42,167 bases of DNA, taken from positions 1-42,167 of the forward strand of contig NZ_CADCWA010000168.1 in the NCBI RefSeq assembly GCF_902806285.1, given 5' to 3'. The position numbers and the translations under genes are program-made. This DNA comes from an uncultured Sphingomonas sp. (GTDB taxonomy: Bacteria; Pseudomonadota; Alphaproteobacteria; Sphingomonadales; Sphingomonadaceae). Positions 11,898 through 20,732 of this stretch are shown in pieces; within the stretch, counting starts at the first letter, position 1; the number at the start of each line of letters is the position of its first letter. The notes beneath the pieces are model-generated. The model did not search any database. It worked only from the letters and a program-made list of their open reading frames with translations, and was not told the DNA's origin.

Positions 11898-12380
11898 CTA
11901 ACCGGCTTGCGGCAAGTTGGCCAGCGCATCGATCGCACCTTGCAGGATGTGCGCGGCCGCCATCTTGTCGACGGCTTCGGCACGCCTGGCCCGGCTGACG
12001 TCCGCGGCAACCATCGCCCGCTCGACCGCCTGGGTCGACCAGCGTTCGTCCCACAGCAGGGTGGGCAGGCCGAGCGGAAGGCAGTTGCGGGCGAAGGCGC
12101 GGACCGACTGGGTGCGCGGCGAATCGGTACCGTCCATGTTGAGCGGCAGGCCGATCACCAAGCCCGCGACCTGCTGCGCGGTGGCGAAGCCGCGAAGTGC
12201 GTCCAAGTCCTGGGTGAACCTGGTGCGGCGGATGGTTTCGGCCGGCCCCGCGAAGCTCCAGCCTGCGTCGCATAGAGCGAGGCCGATGGTCCGGGTGCCG
12301 ACGTCCAGGCCCGCGAGCTTGCCTCCCGGAACCGCCGCCGCGAACTCCCCCGGGCTGGCGGTGATCAGCGCTGCCGCCAT
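11898..12380 (-). CDS. ruvX: Putative Holliday junction resolvase / pre-16S rRNA nuclease YqgF
   Basis: [72 protein letters not shown]. Confidence 0.92.
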   Translation of the reverse strand: MAAALITASPGEFAAAVPGGKLAGLDVGTRTIGLALCDAGWSFAGPAETIRRTRFTQDLDALRGFATAQQVAGLVIGLPLNMDGTDSPRTQSVRAFARNCLPLGLPTLLWDERWSTQAVERAMVAADVSRARRAEAVDKMAAAHILQGAIDALANLPQAG

Positions 12381-13474
12381 GCCGCCAGCCGCTGCTGCGC
12401 GTCCTGCCGGACGTTCGCCCAGAACAGCGCATAGTCATAAACGTGGTAGTTGTTGCCCGGCAGAACATAAGGTCCGATCGCCGGGACCTCGCCGCCGATC
12501 AGGAGAAAGCCGCCCTCGCAGCGCGCACCGACCTGGCCTGGGGCGAGGGTCGCATCGCTGAGGTCGCCGTTGGGCACCAGCGTGCCGAGGTTGGCGGCAG
12601 GCGGCGCGGCGCCGTTCCGGGTGCCGGTCAGCGGATTGACGCACAGCAGATCCTCGCGCCGGCGCTGCTGGCCGGTGGGGCCAACCGAGCCGTCGTAGAC
12701 GTCGGTGATGAGGTCGGTGTTGGCGGGCTCGCCGAAGGTCTGCCAGCCGAGCACGCACCGCGCCTGGTCCGCCCGCTCGCAGGCGGGGAGGCCGAAGGCG
12801 GGGATGTCGGCGGCAGCGGAGACCGGCCAGCCGACGACATAGGCGGCGGCCACCCGGCGGGCGACCGGCTTGCCCGCGACCTTTTCCCGCAGCAGCCGGG
12901 TGAGGTGCAGCGCGCCCTGGCTGTGGCCGGCGAGGATCAGCGGCCGCTCCCCGGCTTCGAGGAGGAAGCGGTCGAAAGCGCGGGCTACGTCGGCATAGGC
13001 AAGATCGAGTGCCTGGGTCGCGTCCTCGCTCTCGAGGAGGAAAGCGCCGAACGCCGCCTGGCGGTAGCGCGGCGCCCAGACCTGGCCGGCGCCGGCCAGC
13101 GCGCTCGCCTGGCTGCGGACGAACAAGGCGGCGCGGTCGCGGCTCTCGCGGTCGTCGAGCGGGGCGTTCCAGCGGTCGGTGCGCAGATAGGTGGTCGGGT
13201 GGATGTAGAAGACCGCAGCGTTGCCGCCGGCCGACGCCGTTCCGGCGCCCTGCGGCACCCAGCTCGACGGGTCGCCGGCCAGCCCGGGGCGGGCGATCCA
13301 GTTGGCCTCTTGGGCGTAGTCCGGGCCGCTGGTCGGCGGCTGCTGCTCGAACCTGCCCTGCGGCGTCGCCCGGCTGATCAGCACCCCCTGGCCGAACTGG
13401 AACAGGGCGAAAGCGCTGGCGACCACCAGCAGGGTCAGGAAGAACACGACCAGGAGAAAGCGGCGGGCGCACAT
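12365..13474 (-). CDS. DUF3089 family alpha/beta-hydrolase-like protein
   Basis: N-terminal membrane segment; [42 protein letters not shown], ...[17 protein letters not shown]. Confidence 0.82.
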   Translation of the reverse strand: MCARRFLLVVFFLTLLVVASAFALFQFGQGVLISRATPQGRFEQQPPTSGPDYAQEANWIARPGLAGDPSSWVPQGAGTASAGGNAAVFYIHPTTYLRTDRWNAPLDDRESRDRAALFVRSQASALAGAGQVWAPRYRQAAFGAFLLESEDATQALDLAYADVARAFDRFLLEAGERPLILAGHSQGALHLTRLLREKVAGKPVARRVAAAYVVGWPVSAAADIPAFGLPACERADQARCVLGWQTFGEPANTDLITDVYDGSVGPTGQQRRREDLLCVNPLTGTRNGAAPPAANLGTLVPNGDLSDATLAPGQVGARCEGGFLLIGGEVPAIGPYVLPGNNYHVYDYALFWANVRQDAQQRLAAWRQR

Positions 13475-13486
13475 CGGTGGGCGGAC

Positions 13487-13921
13487 CTAGGCAGTGCGCC
13501 GGGCGGCGGCAAGGCAAGCGAAGGAGGCGTCGCGAGCGGCACCGCCGGGCGGTCCAGCTTGACTCGGGTTGACTTGCCGCGCCGTTTGCGCCGGCGGCCT
13601 CCCCCTTGTCACCTTAGCAGGAGGCAGGGCTGTCACCTTTGGTTCGCGAGGCGCCGGAGCAGCGGCGGCCCGCCCGTTACCTTTGTCACCTTCGCGCAGC
13701 GGCTGGCTGAAGCCACTGAGGCTGAGCTCAAGCGCCCGGTCCCAGCCCGCGGCGAACAGCCGTCCGCCCGACCGGTTGCGAAAGGCGTAAGCGCTCTTGC
13801 GGCTGATCCCGGCGGCGGCGGCGGCGCGGCTGACGGAACGGGTGATGCGCAGCGTGGCGAGGAAGATCGCCTGCCGCTCAGGCGTCCAGCCGTCGCGGCG
13901 GGTGCGGGGTGGGTGAGGCAT
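13487..13921 (-). CDS. HTH-type small hypothetical protein
   Basis: RRDGWTPERQAIFLATLRITRSVSRAAAAAGISRKSAYAFRNRSGGRLFAAGWDRAL, helix-turn-helix-like N-terminus with low-complexity tail. Confidence 0.65.
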   Translation of the reverse strand: MPHPPRTRRDGWTPERQAIFLATLRITRSVSRAAAAAGISRKSAYAFRNRSGGRLFAAGWDRALELSLSGFSQPLREGDKGNGRAAAAPAPREPKVTALPPAKVTRGRPPAQTARQVNPSQAGPPGGAARDASFACLAAARRTA

Positions 13922-14028
13922 GCGCCATCCCAAGCACAGCGAGGGGGCTGTAGGACAGGATTTTATGCTGTCTGCGGAAGGTCGCCACTAAGCCGTCGAA
14001 GTGTCGCCGGGTCCCGCTGCAGGCAGGC

Positions 14029-14415
14029 TCACCGACGGAAAACCAAAGCCTTGTTGACCGTGAAATTGACGAAGAAGGCTGTCCCGATGCCCGCCATCTT
14101 GGCCAGGGCCGGCGCCAGATCGAAGTGGGTTATCTTCAGATAAGTGATGCCCACATTCACCGCCAAGCCAAGCATCGCGGCGGCGGCGAACAGCAGGAAC
14201 TGGCGTCCGCTCGCCTCCGACTTGAACACGAAACGACTGCTCAGCAGGTAGTTGACGATGACCGCGATCGCGAAGCTGCAAGTGGCCGCGGCCAGGACGG
14301 TCATCCCCTGGCTGAGCAGCAGGACGAACCCGGCGACGTCCACGAGCGCCGCCGTTCCAGCCGTGCAGAAATAGCCGGCAAGCTGACGGGCAACTCGGGG
14401 GGAAGGTGTCTTCAT
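14029..14415 (-). CDS. GtrA family membrane protein
   Basis: GYFCTAGTAALVDVAGFVLLL...AIAVIVNYLLSSRFVFKS...LFAAAAMLGLAVNVGITYL...KMAGIGTAFFVNFTVNKALVFRR. Confidence 0.88.
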   Translation of the reverse strand: MKTPSPRVARQLAGYFCTAGTAALVDVAGFVLLLSQGMTVLAAATCSFAIAVIVNYLLSSRFVFKSEASGRQFLLFAAAAMLGLAVNVGITYLKITHFDLAPALAKMAGIGTAFFVNFTVNKALVFRR

Positions 14416-14880
14416 GATTCCGAAACCCCTTTGGTCGTCGGGTTCCGAACGTCACGGGCCGCCGGTCCACGGCAAGTTGCCAGATCCTGGCAGCGGGAAT
14501 GCTCCCGACGTGAGTCGATTCTACAAGGGGCAAGAACACCGAAGCTCATGGGGATCAAATCCGCAACGGGCGCATGAAAAGCGGCATCGAGTGCCATGCT
14601 TCTCTGTGATCATGCGACTGGTTGTCTGGCGGATCGGCGGCCAGAATAGCCACCCGGATTTGCACCGGGTCCTTGCGGTTAGTGCGTAGATGGGCGTCTG
14701 CGCGCCCGATTGCAACAGGTTGTTTTACTTTGGCTTGGAAAACCCAATGCGTACCCGCGCTTGCTCATGCGAAGGTTCTCGCCGGTCCGGCCGCCGTGGC
14801 CGACAGCATCCATCGTCTTGGCGCAGCCCGCGCTGGCCCCTCCACCATCCAGCTACGCCGACCTAAGCTGGCCGACGCTC

Positions 14881-16347
14881 CTACCGACCTCCAAGCTTCA
14901 GCCGCACGAACGCCATTGCTCCGGTGGGGCGCCGGCCGCCGTACAACGGAGCAAGCTCGCCAGGCACGAAGTTCAGCGCGAACAGGCCGCCGGCGCCGAG
15001 CGTCAGGGCGGGGGTGAGGGGGAAGTCGCGGAGGGCGCCGAGCGAGAGTTTGCCGACGCGGTACGCTTCGCCATGTTCGTCCGTGTCGAGCAACTCGCGG
15101 TTCTCCGTCAGCTCGCCGCGGCCGAACAGGGTCCAGGCCGACTGCTTCAGCCCGAGCTCGGCGACGAAGGCGTCGTCGCGGTGGTGCTCGGCGGTCTTGC
15201 GGCCCCAGGCCAGCGTGCCCGCCAGCTTCCACCCCGCCGCCAGCTCCCGAGCGTAGAGCGCGCTGGCCGACCAGCGCTTCTGGTCGACCCCGGGCTCCAG
15301 CTGCTCGGGATCGGTGAAGCGGCCCCAGCTGCCCTGCAGCGCCAGCGTTTCGGTGGGGTTCCAGGACAGCCGCGCCGCGGTCGAGTCCAGGGGACCAGTC
15401 TCGATGTTCCAGCGGTGCTGGTCCGGCTCGCGCCCGTTGAAGCGGCTGACTTCCAGCTTCAGCCGGTCGTGGACGATGCCGGCGGTGACCACGCCGAAGC
15501 TGATGTGGGTGGAATCGAGCCAATGGTGGCTGATCGGCGCCTCGGGCGAGTCCATGATGGCTTCCCGGTGCATAAAGGCCGGCGGCCCGAACGCCGGCTC
15601 GCCGGGCAGGCCCGCGTAGAGGAAGACGCTGCTGTCCGGACCGAGGTTTTGCGAGGCGGACGCGGCCAGCTCCATGAAGAAGTCGTGCGGGTGCTGGCGG
15701 TCGATCAGCCGGTCGGTGCCGTTGGCGGTCTCGCCGCTGGCGAGCAGCAGCGGGTAACCGCGCTTGCCCATCAGCGGGTCGGGGCTGAGCATGGCCCGGA
15801 GTTGCAGGGTGCCGTTGCCGAGCGGGCGGTGCGCCATGCCCATCAGCATGCCGGAAGCGAACGCCTGTTCGTCGCCGCGGCGGCCGCCCTGACGGTCGTA
15901 GACCAGGTTGAGCAGGCCATGCCCCATCAGCGTCCAGTCACCGCTGACGCCATGGAGGCCCATATGCTCGGAGCTGTCCGGCTGCCAGGCGGTGCCGGAA
16001 GCCTCGCGCGCCATCGGGTAGGGCCCGAGCGCAGCGGTGGCGGCCGCGGCGGCGGCGTGGTGCGCATGATCGCCGGTCTGCGGGGCCGGGGCGTGATGGG
16101 CGTGAGTTTCCGGAGCGGGCTGCGGTTGCTCGGGCGTGGGCGTCACGGCGGGTGCGCCATGGTCGTGGTGCTGCGCCGCAGGTGGCGCTTGTTCAGGCGC
16201 GGGCTTGGCGGCGCCATGGTCGTGGTGCTGCGCCGCGGGTGGCGCTTGTTCAGGCGCGGGCTTGGCGGCGCCATGGTCGTGGTGCTGCGCCGCTGCGGGG
16301 GCGGCAACCGCTAGCGCCGCGGCGCCGATCAGCAAGGACTTGAGCAT
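14881..16347 (-). CDS. His-rich exported protein, probable outer-membrane/metal-associated beta-rich protein
   Basis: Signal peptide MLKSLLIGAAALAVAAPAAAQ followed by AAQHHDHGAAKPAPEQAPP repeats; C-terminal region with alternating amphipathic segments, ending in LKLGGR. Confidence 0.7.
   Translation of the reverse strand: MLKSLLIGAAALAVAAPAAAQHHDHGAAKPAPEQAPPAAQHHDHGAAKPAPEQAPPAAQHHDHGAPAVTPTPEQPQPAPETHAHHAPAPQTGDHAHHAAAAAATAALGPYPMAREASGTAWQPDSSEHMGLHGVSGDWTLMGHGLLNLVYDRQGGRRGDEQAFASGMLMGMAHRPLGNGTLQLRAMLSPDPLMGKRGYPLLLASGETANGTDRLIDRQHPHDFFMELAASASQNLGPDSSVFLYAGLPGEPAFGPPAFMHREAIMDSPEAPISHHWLDSTHISFGVVTAGIVHDRLKLEVSRFNGREPDQHRWNIETGPLDSTAARLSWNPTETLALQGSWGRFTDPEQLEPGVDQKRWSASALYARELAAGWKLAGTLAWGRKTAEHHRDDAFVAELGLKQSAWTLFGRGELTENRELLDTDEHGEAYRVGKLSLGALRDFPLTPALTLGAGGLFALNFVPGELAPLYGGRRPTGAMAFVRLKLGGR
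16154..16300 (+). repeat. 57-bp tandem repeat (~2.6 copies) encoding a His-rich 19-aa unit
   Basis: gcgccatggtcgtggtgctgcgccg starts at 16154, 16211 and 16268 (period 57); encodes AAQHHDHGAAKPAPEQAPP on the minus strand. Confidence 0.9.
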
Positions 16348-16426
16348 ATGGCTTAGCTGATCCCGGTTCTGTGGTGAACGATCGCACTGCGCTTTCGCGG
16401 CACAGCGCTGGACCTGCGATGAACCA

Positions 16427-17194
16427 TCATGCCGGGTCGACCGGCCGGCTGCCGACCACCATCGGCCCGAGCGCGGCAAAGCTGTCCATCCGGTTGCCGG
16501 CCTGGTCCCACAGCGAGCTGACGGACCCGTCGAAGTAGAGCGCGTTGCGGCACCCGAGCCCGTCGCGGAACAGCCGGGCGAACTTGCCGAAGCTCACCGG
16601 GGCTTGGCTGATGGCAAAGGTGGCGGTGCCGTCCGGCGCGATGCCCACGCCGTTGCGGATGTAGCGGGAGCGGCCGTCGGCTTCGAACGCGGGGTGGAGC
16701 TTGCCGCCGATCACGAGCATGGGGCCCGACTGGCTGGCGAAGGCGATCCGCCGGTCGGGCTTGAACTCGGCGGTCGGCACCACGGCGGCGCGGCCGTCGT
16801 CCCGGACCAGGAACACGCCGTTGGGCAGGAGGTGGAAGTTGCCCCCGCCGGCGCGGCGGTTGATGGGGTGCAGCTGCCGTCCACGCTCGATCAGCAGGCC
16901 GATCGCCCGGCCCTCGGCGTCGAACATGCCGGCGTTCATCGCGAAGCGCACCTGGCCGGCGGACCGGCCAAGCACATGCTCCAGGGCGGCGAAGCTGCGG
17001 AGCGGGCGGCCGTCGGCCCCGGCGGAACGAAGCTCGATCCGCGCCTCCGGGTCCCGGCAGACGATGAAGCGGTCGCCTTCGAACAGCAGTTGGCGGCAGG
17101 CGCCGTCCGGGTCGGGGGCGGCGGCGGTCGCCTGGGCGCTGTCGGCCTTGCGGCAGGCGGCAAGCAGCAGGAGCAGGGCGAGGATCGTCTTCAT
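16427..17194 (-). CDS. Phosphodiester glycosidase (NAGPA/DUF2233-like) family lipoprotein
   Basis: MKTILALLLLLAAC lipobox; VRFAMNAGMFDAEGRAIGLLIERG, NFHLLPNGVFLV, FASQSGPMLVIGGKLHPAF, RNGVGIAPDGTATFAIS, ALYFDGSVSSLWD. Confidence 0.82.
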   Translation of the reverse strand: MKTILALLLLLAACRKADSAQATAAAPDPDGACRQLLFEGDRFIVCRDPEARIELRSAGADGRPLRSFAALEHVLGRSAGQVRFAMNAGMFDAEGRAIGLLIERGRQLHPINRRAGGGNFHLLPNGVFLVRDDGRAAVVPTAEFKPDRRIAFASQSGPMLVIGGKLHPAFEADGRSRYIRNGVGIAPDGTATFAISQAPVSFGKFARLFRDGLGCRNALYFDGSVSSLWDQAGNRMDSFAALGPMVVGSRPVDPA

Positions 17195-17214
17195 CGCCGT
17201 GAGAAGTGGCGGCT

Positions 17215-18651
17215 TCAACCGAGGTTGTCGATGCCGAGTTCGCCGAGCTTGCGGTACAGGGTCGAGCGGCCGATGCCGAGGCGGCGCGCGACCTCCGTCA
17301 TCTTGCCGCGGTAATGGCCGATCGCCAGCCGGATCACGTCCGCCTCGATCTCCTCCAGCGGGCGCAGGTGGCCGTCGTCGCGGAACAGGGTGATCGCGGG
17401 AGCACCGGCCATCGCCGCCTCCTGCGAGACCTTGCTGAGTTCGGGAGCGAAGTCCTGGGCACGGCCGGAGAAGCGCGACTGGATGGCGATATGGGGGAAG
17501 TCCTGTCCGGTCAGCGCCGCGCCCTGGCACTGCAGCGCGGCGCGGAACAGCACGTTGGACAGCTGGCGAACGTTGCCCGGCCAGCCGTAGCGCATCAGCA
17601 CGGCCAGCGCGTCGTTGGCGATCGACAGCGGCGGGATGCCCGGCTGCCCTGCGATTCGCGCGAGCAGGTGCCGTGCCAGCGCCGGGATGTCGCCGCTGCG
17701 TGCACGGAGCGGCGGCACGGTTACGACGGTACCCGCCAGCCTTTGGGCGAGACCCGAGTGGAACTGCTCGCCCAGCGGAGCACCGGCCGTGGCGATCACC
17801 CGGACGTCGACGGAATGGCTGCCGTTGCACCCCACCGGGCGCACCTCGCCAGTGGCCAGGACCCGGTCGAGCGCGGCCTGGGTCTCGGGCGGCAGGCTGC
17901 CGACCTCCTGCAGCAGCAGGGTCCCGCCGTCCGCCTCGACCAGCTTGCCGACGCGTTCGGCGAAGGCTCCGGGGAAGGCGCCCGCGACATGGCCGAACAG
18001 CTCGGAGTCGATGATGTTGGCCGGGACCGCCTTGCAGTCGATCTGGTGAAACGGGCCGCGCGCGCGCTGGGACGCGGCGTGGACGCCGCGGGCGATCGTC
18101 TCCTTGCCCGTGCCCGGCTCGCCGACGATCAGCAGCGGCAGCCGGTGGCGGGTCGCCTTGGCCGCCACCGCCAGTGCCGCGCGGAACTCGGGCGCGGCGC
18201 CGACCAGTTCCTCCAGCGCCAGCGCCGGCGCCAGTTTCTCGGACAGCGGCGCGAGTTCGCCGGCGGCGCGGCGCCGGTCTGCGTTGACCGACAGCGCCTC
18301 AAGCAGCCGCTCGGGCGCGACCGGGCGCGACAGGAAGTCGGAGGCCCCAGCGCGCATGGCTTCCACCGCCTGGGCGATCGAGCCGCTTTCCGCCAGCACG
18401 ATGATCGGCAGCCCCGGGCGGTCGACGCGGAGCGCGCGGACCAGGGCGGGACCGTGCGCCGAGTTCCAGCCGCCGATCAGCACCGCCCGGATTTCATGCC
18501 CGTGCGGGCCGCTCAGCAGCTCCGTCGCTTCGCTCGCGCCGGGAGCGCCGAGCGTGTTCCAGCCTGCCCGGCTGGCGGTTGCGGCGACGAGACGACGCTC
18601 GGCGGCGTCGGCATCGACCAGCAGCAGGAAACGAATGGTATCGGCGCGCAT
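17215..18651 (-). CDS. NtrC-like AAA+ Fis-family transcriptional regulator with degenerate motifs
   Basis: Receiver-like N-terminus, GEPGTGKETIARGVHAAS (Walker A), GAFPGAF, GGTLLLQEVGSLPPETQAALDRVL, YGWPGNVRQLSNVL, Fis HTH EIEADVIRLAIGHYRGKMTEVARRLGIGRSTLYRKL. Confidence 0.9.
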   Translation of the reverse strand: MRADTIRFLLLVDADAAERRLVAATASRAGWNTLGAPGASEATELLSGPHGHEIRAVLIGGWNSAHGPALVRALRVDRPGLPIIVLAESGSIAQAVEAMRAGASDFLSRPVAPERLLEALSVNADRRRAAGELAPLSEKLAPALALEELVGAAPEFRAALAVAAKATRHRLPLLIVGEPGTGKETIARGVHAASQRARGPFHQIDCKAVPANIIDSELFGHVAGAFPGAFAERVGKLVEADGGTLLLQEVGSLPPETQAALDRVLATGEVRPVGCNGSHSVDVRVIATAGAPLGEQFHSGLAQRLAGTVVTVPPLRARSGDIPALARHLLARIAGQPGIPPLSIANDALAVLMRYGWPGNVRQLSNVLFRAALQCQGAALTGQDFPHIAIQSRFSGRAQDFAPELSKVSQEAAMAGAPAITLFRDDGHLRPLEEIEADVIRLAIGHYRGKMTEVARRLGIGRSTLYRKLGELGIDNLG

Positions 18652-18755
18652 GCTGCTGGGGTAGCGGCAAGCGGTAAAGATGGACTTAAGGGCTTGGGGC
18701 CGGCGGGCCGGCTTGTTATGGGCGGACCGGTACGGTCGGGATCCGGGGAGTGTAG

Positions 18756-18905
18756 ATGGCGGACCAAATCAACAGCAACGGGGGCGGCGAGGTCGATTTC
18801 AAGCATCACGCCCGCGACTACAGCCTCATGATCAAGCTCCTGAAATATGGCGCGATCATCTCGCTTGCGATCGCGTTCCTCGTGCTGATCATCATCTCCA
18901 GCTGA
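18756..18905 (+). CDS. aa3-type cytochrome c oxidase subunit IV-like small membrane protein (49 aa)
   Basis: MADQINSNGGGEVDFKHHARDYSLMIKLLKYGAIISLAIAFLVLIIISS*; absent from the supplied ORF track because of its size. Confidence 0.8.
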   Translation: MADQINSNGGGEVDFKHHARDYSLMIKLLKYGAIISLAIAFLVLIIISS

Positions 18906-18910
18906 GCACC

Positions 18911-20059
18911 ATGGCGTTGAAGATTGCGGTTCTGGCGGAGACGGCGCCCGGCGAGACCAGGGTCGCGGCGATCGCGGAGACGGTGAAGAAATACGTCGCG
19001 CTCGGGGCCCAGGTGGCGGTCGAGGAGGGGGCGGGAGCGGCGGCTGCGATCGGCGACGGGGAGTTCGCGGCGGCCGGCGCGAGCCTGGGCTCCAGGAGCG
19101 CGGTGCTGGCCGGAGCCGGCATCATCCTCGGCGTGAGCGGGCCGGAGCCCGACGCGCTCGGCGGCGCGGAGCGGGGCGCGCTGCTGATCGGAGCGCTCGA
19201 TCCGGTCCGGCGGGGCGCCGCGATCGAGGCCTATGCCGCGGCCGGGCTGCAGGCGTTGGCGATGGAATGGATGCCGCGGATCACCCGCGCCCAGTCGATG
19301 GACGTGCTGTCCTCCCAGTCCAACCTCGCCGGTTACAAGGCGGTGATCGACGGGGCCGCCGCGTACGGCCGGGCGTTTCCCATGATGATGACCGCCGCGG
19401 GGACGATCAGTCCGGCCCGCGTGTTCGTCATGGGGGTCGGGGTCGCCGGGCTGCAGGCGATCGCGACGGCGCGGCGGCTCGGCGCCCAGGTCACCGCGAC
19501 CGACGTCCGTTCGGCCACTCGGGAGCAGATCCAGTCGCTCGGCGCCAAGCCGATCTTCGTGGAGAATGTCGCGGGGATCGAGGGCGAGGGGACCGGCGGC
19601 TATGCCACCGAGACCTCCGAAGAGTATCGCCGCGCCCAGGCCGAGCTCGTCTCCGGGCACCTCGCCAAGCAGGACATCGTGATCACCACCGCGCTGATCC
19701 CGGGGAGGCCCGCACCCCGGCTGATCGCGGATGCGCAGATCGCGTCCATGCGTCCGGGCAGCGTGATCGTGGACCTGGCGGCGGACGCCGGCGGCAATGT
19801 GGAAGGGACGAGGGTGGGCGAGCGGGTGGAGCGGCATGGCGTCACCATCCTGGGCCCTGCCAACCTGGCGCGCAGCCTGCCGGCCGATGCCTCCGCCCTG
19901 TTCGCGCGCAACGTCTACAACTTCCTGGCGGCGTTCTGGGACGGGGACGCGGGCGGGCCGGTGCTGCCCGACGATGACGAGATCGTACGCGGGATCCGGG
20001 TGACCAAGGACGGCGCAGTCGTCAACGAGCGGCTGCTGGCGGCACGACCGGCAGGCTGA
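18911..20059 (+). CDS. pntAA: NAD(P) transhydrogenase subunit alpha (soluble part)
   Basis: MALKIAVLAETAPGETRVA, AMEWMPRITRAQSMDVLSSQSNLAGYKAV, VFVMGVGVAGLQAIATARRLGAQVTATDVR, SVIVDLAADAGGN. Confidence 0.94.
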   Translation: MALKIAVLAETAPGETRVAAIAETVKKYVALGAQVAVEEGAGAAAAIGDGEFAAAGASLGSRSAVLAGAGIILGVSGPEPDALGGAERGALLIGALDPVRRGAAIEAYAAAGLQALAMEWMPRITRAQSMDVLSSQSNLAGYKAVIDGAAAYGRAFPMMMTAAGTISPARVFVMGVGVAGLQAIATARRLGAQVTATDVRSATREQIQSLGAKPIFVENVAGIEGEGTGGYATETSEEYRRAQAELVSGHLAKQDIVITTALIPGRPAPRLIADAQIASMRPGSVIVDLAADAGGNVEGTRVGERVERHGVTILGPANLARSLPADASALFARNVYNFLAAFWDGDAGGPVLPDDDEIVRGIRVTKDGAVVNERLLAARPAG

Positions 20060-20078
20060 GCGGAGCGCTTGGCGAGGC

Positions 20079-20495
20079 TTACTCGCCGATCAGATGCAGG
20101 GCGATTTCCCGGCGCGGGGGCCGGCGGCGATGCTCGAACAGGTAGATGCCCTGCCACGTCCCGAGCCACAGCCGGCCGTCCGCAAGCGGGATGCCGAGGT
20201 GCGTCTGGGTCAGCGCCGAGCGCAGGTGCGCGGGCATGTCGTCCGGACCTTCCTCATGATGCTCGTAGGCCACGGACTCCGGAGCAAGGCGGTCGAAGTA
20301 GCGCTGGAGGTCCCGGCGAGCCGCCGGCGCGGCGTTCTCTTGGATCAGCAAGGAAGCAGAGGTGTGGCGGCAGAACAGCGTCAGGAGGCCGGATGATAGG
20401 CGTTGCTCGCTCGTCCACCTGACGACCCGGTCTGTGATGTCGAGCAGCCCGGCCGCGGGCGCCACGACCTCAAGCAGGCTCCAAGCTTGTTTCAT
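20079..20495 (-). CDS. yjbQ: YjbQ family (UPF0047) protein
   Basis: GLLTLFCRHTSASLLIQENA...DLQRYFDRLAP...MPAHLRSALTQTHLGIPLADGRLWLGTWQGIYLFEHR. Confidence 0.9.
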   Translation of the reverse strand: MKQAWSLLEVVAPAAGLLDITDRVVRWTSEQRLSSGLLTLFCRHTSASLLIQENAAPAARRDLQRYFDRLAPESVAYEHHEEGPDDMPAHLRSALTQTHLGIPLADGRLWLGTWQGIYLFEHRRRPPRREIALHLIGE

Positions 20496-20572
20496 TGCAG
20501 TAACTTAGCCCCAAAACACTAGCGCGCCAGCCGTAGGGCCAGCGCGCATCATGTTCGGCACTCTGATTAAGC

Positions 20573-20590
20573 CCGGCTAACGCCGGTTTT
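20573..20590 (+). terminator. Possible weak intrinsic terminator (+ strand)
   Basis: CCGGC-TAAC-GCCGG followed by TTTT (20573-20590). Confidence 0.35.
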
Positions 20591-20593
20591 AGC

Positions 20594-20638
20594 TTAACGG
20601 CTCCAGCCGCAGCCCCATACCCAGTTCCAGAAGCTCAT
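20594..20638 (-). CDS. Candidate 14-aa Trp-rich micro-ORF MSFWNWVWGCGWSR
   Basis: Minus-strand ATG...TAA; GGGAG-type ribosome-binding site about 7 nt upstream of ATG; lies between the EAL gene and yjbQ. Confidence 0.4.
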   Translation of the reverse strand: MSFWNWVWGCGWSR

Positions 20639-20645
20639 GTTCCGT

Positions 20646-20688
20646 CTCCCTGTTGCGCGCAGCACGATTCGCGCTGCAACAAGGGAGC
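20646..20688. repeat. Imperfect inverted repeat over the micro-ORF ribosome-binding site
   Basis: ctccctgttgcgcgc...gcgctgcaacaagggag, ~15-bp stem with two single-nt bulges. Confidence 0.65.
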
Positions 20689-20732
20689 ATTAACCTTAAT
20701 CGATACGGTTAGCAAATGATTATGGATGTTCT

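Noticed and set aside
12443-14143. 566-aa + strand ORF
   Set aside because: Antisense to DUF3089 and HTH genes, which have clear protein features.
16154-16300. CRISPR-like short repeats
   Set aside because: Direct tandem repeat with no spacers, in frame within a coding sequence.
17206-18831. 541-aa + strand ORF
   Set aside because: Antisense to the NtrC-like gene; no domain motif.
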